A stretch of 64,000 bases of DNA from Chitinophaga caseinilytica (GCF_038396765.1 NZ_CP150096.1:6431001-6495000); one strand, 5' to 3'; shown: positions 9,809 through 18,535, counted from the stretch's first letter. The notes: a model not told the origin generated them from the letters alone. Numbers and translations are program-made.

Positions 9809-10186
9809 ATGGCAAAATCGGTGAAGCAGCCCGCAAAGAAGGCCGCAACCAGCACAACGGCGAAGAAAGCCGCAACCCCTAAGAAAGCCGCTGACAAAGC
9901 AGCTGCACCCAAAAAGGCTGCCGCCAAAACTGCCCGCAAACCCAATGCGGCTTTCATGGCCCCCTTGACGCCCAGCACTGACCTCGCTGGCGTAATCGGT
10001 GCCGCAGCCGTCCCCAGAACTGAAGCCACCAAAAAAATCTGGGACTACATCAAGAAAAACAAACTGCAGGATGAAAAAAACAAACGCATGATCAATGCCG
10101 ATGCCAAACTGCTAGTAATCTTCGGTGGTAAAAAGCAGGTTTCGATGTTCGAACTGGCCGGAATCGTGAACAAGCACCTGAAGTAA
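9809..10186 (+). CDS. SWIB/MDM2-domain protein with histone-H1-like Lys/Ala-rich tail
   Basis: Small basic protein of 125 residues. Residues 1-46 are a low-complexity Lys/Ala/Pro/Thr tail (repeats of AKKAA, TPKKAA, APKKAA) resembling the C-terminal tail of histone H1 and bacterial Hc1-like proteins. Residues about 52-125 form a SWIB domain (VPRTEATKKIWDYIKKNKLQ, KRMINADAKLLVIFG, VSMFELAGIVNKHLK). SWIB domains occur in eukaryotic chromatin remodellers and in chlamydial and Bacteroidota proteins. A nucleoid role is inference. Monocistronic, with a strong terminator; a C6/G6 inverted repeat (9673-9708) lies in the 254-base upstream region. Confidence 0.88.
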   Translation: MAKSVKQPAKKAATSTTAKKAATPKKAADKAAAPKKAAAKTARKPNAAFMAPLTPSTDLAGVIGAAAVPRTEATKKIWDYIKKNKLQDEKNKRMINADAKLLVIFGGKKQVSMFELAGIVNKHLK

Positions 10187-10207
10187 TCCTGCCCATAAGC
10201 ATTTCAG

Positions 10208-10235
10208 AAAAGGAGGCCCGAAAGCCTCCTTTTTT
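10208..10235 (+). terminator. Intrinsic terminator after the SWIB gene
   Basis: Stem AAAAGGAGGC / GCCTCCTTTT with a 6-base loop and a run of T, 22 bases after the SWIB stop codon. Confidence 0.88.
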
Positions 10236-10369
10236 ATGCCCCCATTGTCCGTTTCCGGACACCCACCTGTACCATTCCGGACAATTCCATCCCATCAACG
10301 AATTGATTATCAATAAGTAAGGATTTTGGCCTTTTTTATGCCGATTCCCTGCTTCATATTCGTTCATGT

Positions 10370-12751
10370 ATGTGGAAAATCCAATTGCTGACCGCCTGGC
10401 GTCGTCTTAAAAACAATAAACCTTACGCGATCATCAACATCGCGGGCCTCGGTGCAAGCCTCGCTTGCGCTATTCTGCTTTATCTGTTCATTAATTATCA
10501 CCTCCGGTTCGATAATTTCCATCCCGATGCCGACCGCATTTACCGGATCAGCACCCGCACGATGTACGGCGGGATCGAAGATTTTAACGAAGGGGTGCCG
10601 CAACCCCTGGGCAAGGCGCTCCGCAACGACTATACTTTCTTCGACGAAGTAGCGATGCGCGTCACCTACGGCCGGCGGCTCCTCACAGTGCAGGAAAACG
10701 GGCAAAAACAGAAGTACGACGTCCGCCCCGCGTACGTGGAACCCTCCTATTTCCGCATCCTCAACTTCCCGCTCATTTCCGGCGATCCGGATAAAATCCT
10801 CAATGAGCCCAACAACGCCATCATCACCCAGGAAATGGCGGAAAAACTCTTCCCCGGCCAAAACCCCATCGGCAAAACGGTCCGCCTTTCCAATAATCAG
10901 GACTTCACCGTCAGAGGCATCGCTCAAAATCTCCCGAAAAATACGGACCATACTATCGACGTTTTCGTCTCCTATTCGGCACACAAAGACATCAACCCTT
11001 ACATGGCCAGCGATAGCAGCTGGGGTAGTATCGCCAGTTCCATCCAATGTTACGTTAAACTGAAACCCGGTGTTACGCCGGAGCAGGTGGAAGCCGTGTT
11101 TCCGGAAGTACTCAAAAAATACCAGCCGAACGAGATCAATCTGATGTTTTTCAAAATGCTGCCCATCCGCGACCTGCATTACGATACGCGCTACAGTGGG
11201 ACCATCCAACGGAAATACTTATGGTCTTTGGGATGGATGGGTGCATTTCTCGTGTTCACGGCCTGCATTAACTTCATCAATCTTTCCACGGCCCAATCGC
11301 TCCGCCGCATGCGCGAAGTGGGCGTCCGCAAAGCGTTGGGCAGCACGCGCTGGCAAATCTTCAGCCAATTCCTTTCCGAAACGTTCCTCATCGTAGCCAC
11401 CGCGGTGATCATCGCCGGCACCATTGTTACTCTCACCCTTCCGCAACTCAACAAATCACTGTTCACTGATATTTCGCTCGATCGTCAAACCATCGTTACA
11501 CTCCTCGTATTTTCCGCTGTCCTCCTGTTGGCGGTAGTATTCATGGCGGGATATTTCCCCGGTGTGATGCAGTCAAAACTGAACCCCGTTAAAGCCATCC
11601 GCGCCCAAGGCGAAACCACCGGCAAAAAAATCTTCACGATGCGGAAAACGCTCATCGTCATGCAGTTCATCATCATGCAGGTCATGATCGTCGGCGCGAT
11701 CGTCATTGCCCGGCAAATGAATTATTCCATGACGTCAGACACCGGCATGCATAAAAAAGGAGTGCTCCTCGTCAATATTCCAGACAGGAAACCCGCTACG
11801 CTCCACACGCTACGCAACCGCATCATGCAACTTGCCGGCGTACAAAACGCTTCCTATTGCATGGCTGCACCGCTGTCGCATACCAACCGCTCAACAACGA
11901 TCCGCTACGGCGCCAAAACAACAGACGAAGGCTGGCAGGTAAGTGTGAAATTCGGTGATGAGAACTATTTATCGACTTTCGGAATTCAGTTGATCGCCGG
12001 CAGCAATATTCCCGCGTCAGATACTGTCAACGGTATGCTCGTCAATGAAGTGCTGCTCCGCAAACTGAACGTGCCATCTCCGGCAGATATTATCGGCCAC
12101 CAGGTCCGTATCGATGGAACGAATTCCGTTGTGCGCGGGGTTTTCAGGGATTTTCACAATCAAAGTTTCCACGGTGAGGTAGAGCCCCTGGTCGTATATT
12201 CCAATATCGATGAGTTCGATGTACTGGCCATCCGTATCAATATGCAGCAGGCTTCCATCCTCCTGCCCGCCATCGATAAAATCTGGAACGAAACCTTCCC
12301 CGATTATATGTATCGGTCCAGCTTTATGGACGAGGATATCGCCGGCATGTACGAAGCGGAAACCATGCTGATGCAGTTGGTGCAGATATTTGCCATCGTG
12401 GCGGTGCTGATCGGCTGCCTCGGGCTGTACGGTCTGATCAGCTTCATGGCCATCCAGAAAAAGAAGGAAATCGGTGTAAGGAAAGTACTCGGCGCCAGCG
12501 TTCCATCGGTGATCTGGCTCTTCGGGCGCGAATTCACATTTATGCTGGTGGCGGGCTTCGTGCTGTCGGCCCCCATATCGTGGTGGCTGATGACGAGCTG
12601 GCTGGAAGGGTTCCAGTACCGGATCGATTTGGGGCCGGAAATTTATGTTGTAACCATCGCGCTGTGTGCCGTCATCACCGTGCTCACGGTAGGATACACG
12701 TCTGTCCGCGCGGCGTTGATGAACCCTGCGATCAGCCTGAAAACCGAGTAA
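10370..12751 (+). CDS. ABC transporter permease, MacB/FtsX type
   Basis: Large inner-membrane protein of 793 residues with two MacB periplasmic-core-like domains and FtsX permease modules. Eight membrane segments are visible: about 20-42, four in the middle (about 285-450), and three near the C-terminus (about 680-785). The motifs GVRKALGSTRWQIFSQF and GVRKVLGASVPSVIWLF, one in each half, are the cytosolic coupling helices of this family. In Bacteroidota these duplicated permeases are common orphan genes that work with an ATPase encoded elsewhere, in lipoprotein, peptide or antibiotic export or in mechanotransmission. No ATPase is adjacent. Two possible ATG codons are present; 10370 is in frame. 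Confidence 0.92.
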   Translation: MWKIQLLTAWRRLKNNKPYAIINIAGLGASLACAILLYLFINYHLRFDNFHPDADRIYRISTRTMYGGIEDFNEGVPQPLGKALRNDYTFFDEVAMRVTYGRRLLTVQENGQKQKYDVRPAYVEPSYFRILNFPLISGDPDKILNEPNNAIITQEMAEKLFPGQNPIGKTVRLSNNQDFTVRGIAQNLPKNTDHTIDVFVSYSAHKDINPYMASDSSWGSIASSIQCYVKLKPGVTPEQVEAVFPEVLKKYQPNEINLMFFKMLPIRDLHYDTRYSGTIQRKYLWSLGWMGAFLVFTACINFINLSTAQSLRRMREVGVRKALGSTRWQIFSQFLSETFLIVATAVIIAGTIVTLTLPQLNKSLFTDISLDRQTIVTLLVFSAVLLLAVVFMAGYFPGVMQSKLNPVKAIRAQGETTGKKIFTMRKTLIVMQFIIMQVMIVGAIVIARQMNYSMTSDTGMHKKGVLLVNIPDRKPATLHTLRNRIMQLAGVQNASYCMAAPLSHTNRSTTIRYGAKTTDEGWQVSVKFGDENYLSTFGIQLIAGSNIPASDTVNGMLVNEVLLRKLNVPSPADIIGHQVRIDGTNSVVRGVFRDFHNQSFHGEVEPLVVYSNIDEFDVLAIRINMQQASILLPAIDKIWNETFPDYMYRSSFMDEDIAGMYEAETMLMQLVQIFAIVAVLIGCLGLYGLISFMAIQKKKEIGVRKVLGASVPSVIWLFGREFTFMLVAGFVLSAPISWWLMTSWLEGFQYRIDLGPEIYVVTIALCAVITVLTVGYTSVRAALMNPAISLKTE

Positions 12752-12754
12752 GGA

Positions 12755-14836
12755 TCAATAAGCGAGGATTTCGCGGATTTGCGCGGTCACTTTTTCCGGT
12801 GTGGGCAACATCTGTTTTTCCAGTTCGGTGTTAAGCGGAACGGCGGGCAGATCGAGCGCACCGTAAGTGAAAACCGGTGCATCGAGGAAACGGAAGCATT
12901 GGCGGGAAATCCTCGCCGCCAGGGATTCCGCGAAAGAATTGCCGAGCTGCTCTTCCGTCAGCACGAGGCATTTTCCCAGTTTCTTTACGGATGCGAACAC
13001 GAGCTCCTCATCGAGGGGGAACAGCGTCCGCAGATCGATGATTTCCACCTTCCCCGGAAACTGCGCCGCAGCGGCTTTCGCCCAGTAAACGCCCATTCCA
13101 TAGGTGATAACGGTCATACCTTCTTCCGCTTCCTGGACCACGCGCCCCTTGCCCAGCGGCAGGATGTAATCGGCCGAGGGCTCGATGGTCATCGCATCTT
13201 GCGTGCCCGGCACCTTGCTCCAGTACAGCCCTTTATGTTCCAGCATCACGACAGGGTTCGGATCGAGGAAAGCCGCTTTCATCAAGCCTTTCAGGTCGGC
13301 AGCGTTCGACGGGTATACGATCTTGATGCCTTTGATCGTCAGCAATGTACTTTCCACACTCCCTGAATGATACGGCCCCCCGCCCCCGTAAGCCCCGATA
13401 GGCACGCGGATGAGCGATTGAACGGGGAATTTCCCGCAGGATAAATAACAGCTTTTCGACAATTCGGTCACTAACTGGTTGAAACCGGGATATATGTAAT
13501 CGGCGAACTGCACTTCCACGATGGGTTTCACGCCGGTAGCGGAAAGCCCGGCGGTGCTGCCGATGATGTATGCTTCCTGGATGGCGGTGTTGTAAACACG
13601 GTCGTCCCCGAATTTCTCGGCCAGTGTGGCCGCTTCGCGGAAAACCCCTCCCAGCCTGCGTCCCACATCCTGCCCATACAAAATCGCTTCAGGATGTGCC
13701 GTCATGATCTCTTCGATGGCATGTAGCGCCGCATCTACCATCACTACTTTACTACCGCCTGCGGGCGTACGTTCTCCGGATGCTTCCGTTACCGGCGTAG
13801 GCGCGAAAACATGGTCGCGGACGGTGGAAATATCCGGGTCTGGACTGGCCACAGCGGCGGAAAAAGCCTCTTCCACTTCGCGCTGCGCGTCCAGCTCGAT
13901 GTCCGTCGCTTCCCGGACGCTGCCGATCTGGCTGCGGAGGCGTGGCAACGGATCGCGGGATTGATGGCGGGCCAGGTCTTCCGGCGTGCGGTACCATTCC
14001 CGGCGAACGCCGGAAGTGTGGTGGCCGAGCAGCGGAACGGTGGCATGAACGAGAATGGGCTTACGTTCCGAGCGAACGAAGGAGATGGCGGATTCCATGG
14101 CGCGGTAGCTGGCTTCGAAATCGGCCCCGTCTACCCGGATGCGCTCCAGGCCCTTGAACCCGGCGGCGTATTCGTAGGCGTCCATGGCGCGGGCCTCGTC
14201 GGCGCTCACGCTGATGCCCCAATCGTTGTCCTGCACGAGGAAAATGATGGGCAATTGTTTCAGCGCGGCAAACTGGAAAGCTTCGGCTACCTCGCCTTCG
14301 GTCACGCTGCCGTCGCCCAGGGAACAGAGGACCACGGGTTTCTCGTCATCTGCCAGCAATCCGGAACGTTCCAGATATTGGACGCCCTGGGCCATGCCGG
14401 TAGTGGGGATGACCTGCATGCCGGTGGCGCTGCTTTGGTGGGGAATGATCGGTTTATCCGTGTCGCGCGAGCTGGGATGGCAGTAATACGAGCGGCCTCC
14501 GCTGAAGGGGTCGTCGCCTTTGGCGAGGAGTTGCAGCATGAGGGTGTAGGGAGAAAAACCGAGGGCGAGCATCATGGCATCGTCCCGGTAATAAGGACTT
14601 ACGTAATCGCAGGGTTTGAGCTGGAGGCCGGCGGCCACCTGGATGGCTTCGTGGCCGGCGGAGGTGGAGTGAACGTATTTGCAGATGGGCCGGTTGGCTT
14701 CGTACTGGTCTGCCATGCGGCGTGCGGTGCACATGAGGCCGTACGCTTTGCGGAGGAGGGCCTGGAAATCGGGGTCTGCCTCGCGGTGCGTAATGGTGGC
14801 TTTCAAAACAGGAACGCTTATGTTATCTTTAAGCAC
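12755..14836 (-). CDS. Fused E1 alpha/beta subunit of a 2-oxoacid dehydrogenase complex
   Basis: Thiamine-diphosphate enzyme of 693 residues combining E1 alpha (about 1-330) and E1 beta (about 355-690) of a branched-chain 2-oxoacid or pyruvate dehydrogenase. Seen: the TPP motif GDGSVTEGE with downstream DN (174-204), E1-alpha landmarks HSTSAGHEA and YYRDDA, and E1-beta landmarks LYGQDVGRRLGGVF, EVQFADYIYPGFNQ and RVPIGAYGGGGPYHSGS. The GGVF and VEVQFADYI forms fit the 2-oxoisovalerate type. No E2 or E3 genes are nearby, so the complex must be completed from elsewhere. The start is a GTG at 14836. Divergent from a MarR regulator, with a perfect palindrome between them. Confidence 0.92.
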   Translation of the reverse strand: MLKDNISVPVLKATITHREADPDFQALLRKAYGLMCTARRMADQYEANRPICKYVHSTSAGHEAIQVAAGLQLKPCDYVSPYYRDDAMMLALGFSPYTLMLQLLAKGDDPFSGGRSYYCHPSSRDTDKPIIPHQSSATGMQVIPTTGMAQGVQYLERSGLLADDEKPVVLCSLGDGSVTEGEVAEAFQFAALKQLPIIFLVQDNDWGISVSADEARAMDAYEYAAGFKGLERIRVDGADFEASYRAMESAISFVRSERKPILVHATVPLLGHHTSGVRREWYRTPEDLARHQSRDPLPRLRSQIGSVREATDIELDAQREVEEAFSAAVASPDPDISTVRDHVFAPTPVTEASGERTPAGGSKVVMVDAALHAIEEIMTAHPEAILYGQDVGRRLGGVFREAATLAEKFGDDRVYNTAIQEAYIIGSTAGLSATGVKPIVEVQFADYIYPGFNQLVTELSKSCYLSCGKFPVQSLIRVPIGAYGGGGPYHSGSVESTLLTIKGIKIVYPSNAADLKGLMKAAFLDPNPVVMLEHKGLYWSKVPGTQDAMTIEPSADYILPLGKGRVVQEAEEGMTVITYGMGVYWAKAAAAQFPGKVEIIDLRTLFPLDEELVFASVKKLGKCLVLTEEQLGNSFAESLAARISRQCFRFLDAPVFTYGALDLPAVPLNTELEKQMLPTPEKVTAQIREILAY

Positions 14837-14872
14837 GCAATATTGTTTTGGTGATGATGGCCGTATCGTTCA

Positions 14873-14894
14873 AATAGTTGCCATAGCAACTATT
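14873..14894. promoter_or_regulatory. Palindromic operator candidate for the MarR regulator
   Basis: Perfect inverted repeat of 9-bp arms (AATAGTTGC / GCAACTATT) around a CATA spacer. It lies 36 bases from the GTG of the E1 gene and 14 bases from the ATG of marR. The size and TTGC..GCAA symmetry suit a winged-helix MarR dimer. Autoregulation and control of the E1 gene are inferred. Confidence 0.75.
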
Positions 14895-14908
14895 GCTACT
14901 GCAAATTA

Positions 14909-15349
14909 ATGAATATGCATGAATCTTTCGTGAGTAATCCGTCTTTTTTTAAGCTGGATGCCACATTAAAAAAAATAAAGAATTACTGGCAGAAGAGTTT
15001 CGATGCCCGTGGGCTGGACATTACGGTGGACCAGTGGTTGCTGATCGAGAATCTCTACAAGCATAAGCGTATAACTCACAATGAGTTAGCCCGGCTCACG
15101 TCGAAAGATATCACGACCGTTTCGCGGATTATCGAGTTATTGGTGCGCAAGGAGCTGGTGGAGCGGCAGGGGTCTACGGACGACCGGCGGAAGGTCTTTT
15201 TGCAATTGACGCCCGAGGGGGTGAGCAAGTATAAGGAAGTGCGGCCCCTGGTGCTGGAGATGCGCGAGATCGGTTGGAAGAACCTGACGGAAGGGGATTT
15301 TCAGGAGATGACGCGGATCCTGGACGTGATTTATTCCAATATCCCGTAA
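14909..15349 (+). CDS. MarR-family transcriptional regulator
   Basis: DNA-binding protein of 146 residues with the winged helix-turn-helix of MarR proteins at about 30-125: helix NELARLTSKDITTVSRIIELLVR and wing STDDRRKVFLQLT (DxRxxx signature). A short N-terminal helix and a C-terminal helix should form the dimer interface. It begins 14 bases after a perfect palindrome and is divergent from the fused E1 dehydrogenase, so autoregulation and ligand-dependent control of that enzyme are likely. The start may be 14909 or the ATG two codons later. Confidence 0.93.
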   Translation: MNMHESFVSNPSFFKLDATLKKIKNYWQKSFDARGLDITVDQWLLIENLYKHKRITHNELARLTSKDITTVSRIIELLVRKELVERQGSTDDRRKVFLQLTPEGVSKYKEVRPLVLEMREIGWKNLTEGDFQEMTRILDVIYSNIP

Positions 15350-15354
15350 AAAGA

Positions 15355-15402
15355 AAAAATTAAAAAGGAAAAAGCCCGTACTCTTTTAACTTTTTAATTT
15401 TT
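15355..15402. terminator. AT-rich bidirectional terminator-like hairpin
   Basis: Perfect 13-bp inverted repeat (AAAAATTAAAAAG / CTTTTTAATTTTT) with an inner GGAAAAAG/CTTTT stem, between the convergent marR and FAH-family genes. The stem is A/T-only at its base, so strength is uncertain. Confidence 0.55.
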
Positions 15403-15436
15403 ACTTTTTAGTCTGGCGGACTGGTGAACGGGTCAA

Positions 15437-16048
15437 TTATTTTACCATGAATTCAAGCAGGCTGTCGTCTTCGATGAACGCTTCGAGGGTATCTCCGATT
15501 TCCACGGGGCCCACGCCTTCGGGAGTGCCGGTGAAGACGAGGTCGCCGATATTGAGCGTAAAGAAACGGGAAATATAGGCGATCAGTTTGTCGAAAGAAA
15601 ACAGGAGGTCGGCCGTGTTGCCCTGTTGGGCGATTTCCTTGTTTTTGTAAAGACAGAAGTTCATGTCTTTCAGGTCTGTCGTTTCCGTGATGGGGATGAA
15701 TTTGCCGACAACGGCTGAATTATCGAACGATTTGGCGATTTCCCAGGGAAGGCCCTTGGCTTTCTGTTTCTCCTGGAGATCGCGGGCGGTGAAGTCGATG
15801 CCAACCGAGATATGGTCGTAATATTTGCTGGCAAATCTTTCCTGGATGTGTTTCCCGTTTTTAGAAATCCTCAGCACCAGCTCGCATTCATAATGAAGGT
15901 TATCCGTGAATTCCGGATAATAAAATGGATGGTTGTTTTGCAGCAGGGCATTCTTTGGTTTCATGAAAATCACGGGTTCGGAGGGCACTTCGTTCTTCAA
16001 TTCTTCTGCATGTTTGGCATAGTTTCTTCCAACGCAGATAATTTTCAT
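15437..16048 (-). CDS. Fumarylacetoacetate hydrolase (FAH) family protein
   Basis: Short FAH-fold enzyme of 203 residues, the length of the acylpyruvase/oxaloacetate decarboxylase subgroup (FAHD1-like). Seen: N-terminal CVGRNYAKHAEELKN, metal ligands Glu54 and Glu56 in YECELVLRI, Asp85 in GIDFTARDLQ, and the C-terminal GDLVFTGTPEGVGPVEIGD. It likely hydrolyses or decarboxylates a small 2,4-dioxo or oxaloacetate-type substrate using Mg2+ or Mn2+. The 196-base stretch between it and pth (16049-16244) holds only a weak 6-bp hairpin (CTATGG/CCATAG near 16079-16096). Confidence 0.92.
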   Translation of the reverse strand: MKIICVGRNYAKHAEELKNEVPSEPVIFMKPKNALLQNNHPFYYPEFTDNLHYECELVLRISKNGKHIQERFASKYYDHISVGIDFTARDLQEKQKAKGLPWEIAKSFDNSAVVGKFIPITETTDLKDMNFCLYKNKEIAQQGNTADLLFSFDKLIAYISRFFTLNIGDLVFTGTPEGVGPVEIGDTLEAFIEDDSLLEFMVK

Positions 16049-16244
16049 AATGCGTGTATTTTGTAAGGTTAATAAAGCCTATGGTTAGACCCATAGCCCA
16101 CAACACATTGCCCACTGTACGCACTATCATCCGGATGTTTGGAGAAAATATGCCGGTTGATATAACGATCAGTGGTACACGGATCATGACCTATAGCGGT
16201 TAAGGTAGGGGCACCTTTCGGCATGAAATATACAATTTACATTT

Positions 16245-16820
16245 CTATAATGGAAAAGTAAGGTTGTTATAATTGTTCATCGTGCGCGGCAGGCCGATCG
16301 CGGCGAAACTTTCCACGATTTCCACACATGTATTGATCTTCTGTTGTACGACCGGCTCTTCTTTGGCCGACCATCTGCCAAGCACATAATCTACCTGCCG
16401 GCCTTTCGGAAAATCGTTGCCGATGCCGAACCGGAGGCGGGGATACTGGTTGGTGGCGATGCTGTCCTGTATGCTTTTGAGGCCGTTGTGGCCGGCGTCG
16501 CTGCCACCGGGGCGGAGGCGGAGCGTTTCCAGCGGGAGGGCGAGCTCGTCCATGATCACGAGTACGTTTTCGACAGGGATCTTCTCCTTGTCCATCCAGT
16601 ACTTCACGGCACGGCCGCTGAGGTTCATGTAGGTAGTGGGTTTGATGACCACGAAGATTTTGCCCTTCCAGCGGACGTCTGCCACGTCTGCCAGCCGGTC
16701 GCTCCGGAAAACCGCCTGATGTTTGGCGGCGAACGCGTCTGCCACATCGAACCCGATGTTGTGACGGGTGTGGTGGTATTCCGGCCCGATGTTCCCTAAT
16801 CCTACGATCAAATATTTCAT
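16245..16820 (-). CDS. pth: Peptidyl-tRNA hydrolase
   Basis: Releases peptides from peptidyl-tRNA dropped by the ribosome. 191 residues from the ATG at 16820, the usual length. Catalytic residues are all present: Asn10 (GLGN), His20 (HTRHN) and Asp91 (VIMDELALP). Also seen are the PTTYMNLSG and RPGGSDAGHNGLKSI motifs. An upstream in-frame start would add 14 residues not found in the family, so it was rejected. It follows rplY and prs on the same strand, a common Bacteroidota order, although an intrinsic terminator separates it from rplY. Confidence 0.97.
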   Translation of the reverse strand: MKYLIVGLGNIGPEYHHTRHNIGFDVADAFAAKHQAVFRSDRLADVADVRWKGKIFVVIKPTTYMNLSGRAVKYWMDKEKIPVENVLVIMDELALPLETLRLRPGGSDAGHNGLKSIQDSIATNQYPRLRFGIGNDFPKGRQVDYVLGRWSAKEEPVVQQKINTCVEIVESFAAIGLPRTMNNYNNLTFPL

Positions 16821-16866
16821 ATGGGAGGCGATGAAAAATATCCCGGTTATACGGGATGCCAAAAAT

Positions 16867-16899
16867 AAAAAGCCCGGCCGATATTCTGCCGGGCTTTTT
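16867..16899 (-). terminator. Intrinsic terminator after rplY
   Basis: Perfect 12-bp stem AAAAAGCCCGGC / GCCGGGCTTTTT with a 9-base loop, 21 bases beyond the rplY stop codon on the minus strand. Confidence 0.88.
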
Positions 16900-16919
16900 A
16901 ATATAATTATTTTGCCAAT

Positions 16920-17510
16920 TTATTTCTTCTTGGACTCCTTCTCTGCCGCAGCTTCTTCCTGTTTCAGCTGACGGGTCATTACCACGGAAGCAACAGGGAT
17001 ACGGGGAGAGTTGATCAGCTCGATGCCATCAGCCTTCACGTCTTCTACACGGAGGTTTTCGTTCAGGTCGAGGTTCGTGATGTCCAGCTCCAGGTATTCG
17101 CGCAGATCTTTCGGGAGCGCTTTTACCTTGAGGGTTTTCAGTTTTACCACGAGTTTACCGCCGGCTTTAACACCTACGGACTGACCTACGACGCGGAGGG
17201 GCAGGGAAGCTACCACTTTCTTGTCTTCAACCAGTTCCAGGAAGTCGATGTGCGTGAGTTCGTCGGTAACGGTGTCGAACTGCAAATCTTTCAGGATCGC
17301 GCGGTAAGTTTTACCTTCCAGTTTGATTTCAGCAATCTGGAAATCGGGTGTGTACACCAGATTTTTAAAAGCAGTAGCCGGAGCGGAAAAAGCAACGATT
17401 TCTGCACCCCCATAAATAACGCAAGGCACTTTTTCCTCAGAACGGAGAAGGCGGGTGGCTTTTTTGCCGAATTCGCTTCTGAGTTGTCCTTCGATGGTTA
17501 TTGATTTCAT
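16920..17510 (-). CDS. rplY: 50S ribosomal protein L25 / general stress protein Ctc
   Basis: Long (CTC-type) L25 of 196 residues that binds 5S rRNA in the large subunit. The N-terminal L25 beta-barrel occupies about 1-90 (MKSITIEGQLRSEFGKKATR, PCVIYGG, THIDFLELVEDKKV). The C-terminal TL5-like domain runs to about 180, followed by a charged tail (KQEEAAAEKESKKK). It lies 36 bases downstream of prs on the same strand and is closed by a strong terminator, so prs-rplY is probably one transcript. Confidence 0.96.
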   Translation of the reverse strand: MKSITIEGQLRSEFGKKATRLLRSEEKVPCVIYGGAEIVAFSAPATAFKNLVYTPDFQIAEIKLEGKTYRAILKDLQFDTVTDELTHIDFLELVEDKKVVASLPLRVVGQSVGVKAGGKLVVKLKTLKVKALPKDLREYLELDITNLDLNENLRVEDVKADGIELINSPRIPVASVVMTRQLKQEEAAAEKESKKK

Positions 17511-17546
17511 TGTTTAAACATTTATGTTGTAAAAAAATACACTTGG

Positions 17547-18497
17547 TTAAGGCATCCGGCGCTGGCTGTGAATGAACAGGCTGGTGATGGATTTGTTTTC
17601 GTACATGTTGCGGATGGCAACGGCGAAAAGTTCGGCCACGCTGATCACTTTTATTTTCGCGCTTTCCTGTCTGAGCGGAATGGTGTCGCAGACAACCAGC
17701 TCTTCGAGGACGGAGTTCTCAATATTTTCGTACGCCTTGCCGCTGAATACGGGGTGGGTACAAAAAGCCCTTACGCTGCGGGCGCCTTTCTCTTTCAGCA
17801 AGGCGGCGGATTTGGTGAGGGTGCCGGCGGTGTCGCAGATATCGTCGATCAAAACGATGTCCCTGTCCGTCACATCCCCTATCACCACCATGGAAGCGAT
17901 CTCGTTGGCACGTTTGCGGTGCTTGTCGCAGATCACCATTTCGGCGCTGAAATAGCTGGCCACTTCACGCACCCTGGTGGTAGAGCCCACGTCCGGGGAC
18001 GCAAAGGTAAGGTTTTTCAGCTTGAGATTCTCTATATAGGGAATAAAAATGGCCGAGCTGTCGAGGTGATCTACCGGGATATCAAAGAACCCCTGGATCT
18101 GCGGAGCATGCAAATCCATGGTAATCACCCTGTTAGCTCCCGCTGCGGTCAGCAGGTTGGCGATCAGCTTGGAACCGATGGCCACGCGGGGCTTGTCTTT
18201 CCGGTCTTGCCGGGCAAACCCGAAATACGGGATTACAGCGGTAATATACCCGGCAGACGCGCGCTTGGCGGCATCGATCATCAGCAGCAGTTCCATGAGA
18301 TTGTCGGACGGGGCGTTGGTGCCCTGGACGAGAAAAACATAGTCACCACGGATGCTTTCCAGGAAAACCGGCTGGAATTCGCCGTCGCTGAACTTCTGGA
18401 TATTCACTTTACCCAGACCGTTTCCATACCTGGCGGCGATACGCTCAGCCAGAGCGGGGTTACTGTTACCCGTAAAGATTTTAACCGATGGATTCAT
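17547..18497 (-). CDS. prs: Ribose-phosphate pyrophosphokinase (PRPP synthetase)
   Basis: Makes 5-phosphoribosyl-1-diphosphate from ribose 5-phosphate and ATP, feeding nucleotide, His and Trp synthesis. 316 residues from ATG 18497. Seen: KIFTGNSNPALAERIA, FSDGEFQ, the flexible-loop region FGFARQDRKDKPR, DLHAPQIQGFFDIPVDHL, and the PRPP-binding loop VLIDDICDTAGT. The start was chosen by homology to the family N-terminus and by a TAGTTTTG promoter element 31 bases upstream. A longer reading would add 46 hydrophobic residues absent from the family. Three copies of a CTTTGT hexamer lie directly before the ATG. Confidence 0.96.
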   Translation of the reverse strand: MNPSVKIFTGNSNPALAERIAARYGNGLGKVNIQKFSDGEFQPVFLESIRGDYVFLVQGTNAPSDNLMELLLMIDAAKRASAGYITAVIPYFGFARQDRKDKPRVAIGSKLIANLLTAAGANRVITMDLHAPQIQGFFDIPVDHLDSSAIFIPYIENLKLKNLTFASPDVGSTTRVREVASYFSAEMVICDKHRKRANEIASMVVIGDVTDRDIVLIDDICDTAGTLTKSAALLKEKGARSVRAFCTHPVFSGKAYENIENSVLEELVVCDTIPLRQESAKIKVISVAELFAVAIRNMYENKSITSLFIHSQRRMP

Positions 18498-18527
18498 GAC
18501 AAAGACAAAGACAAAGAAAAGAGGTTG

Positions 18528-18535
18528 CAAAACTA
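18528..18535 (-). promoter_or_regulatory. Promoter -7 element of prs
   Basis: TAGTTTTG on the minus strand, a full match to the Bacteroidota TAnnTTTG element, 30 bases before the prs ATG. No clear -33 TTTG is visible at the usual distance. Confidence 0.6.

Noticed and set aside
16079..16096. CTATGG/CCATAG hairpin between the FAH-family gene and pth
   Set aside because: Only six base pairs, no T run and no conserved context; not enough for a terminator or riboswitch.
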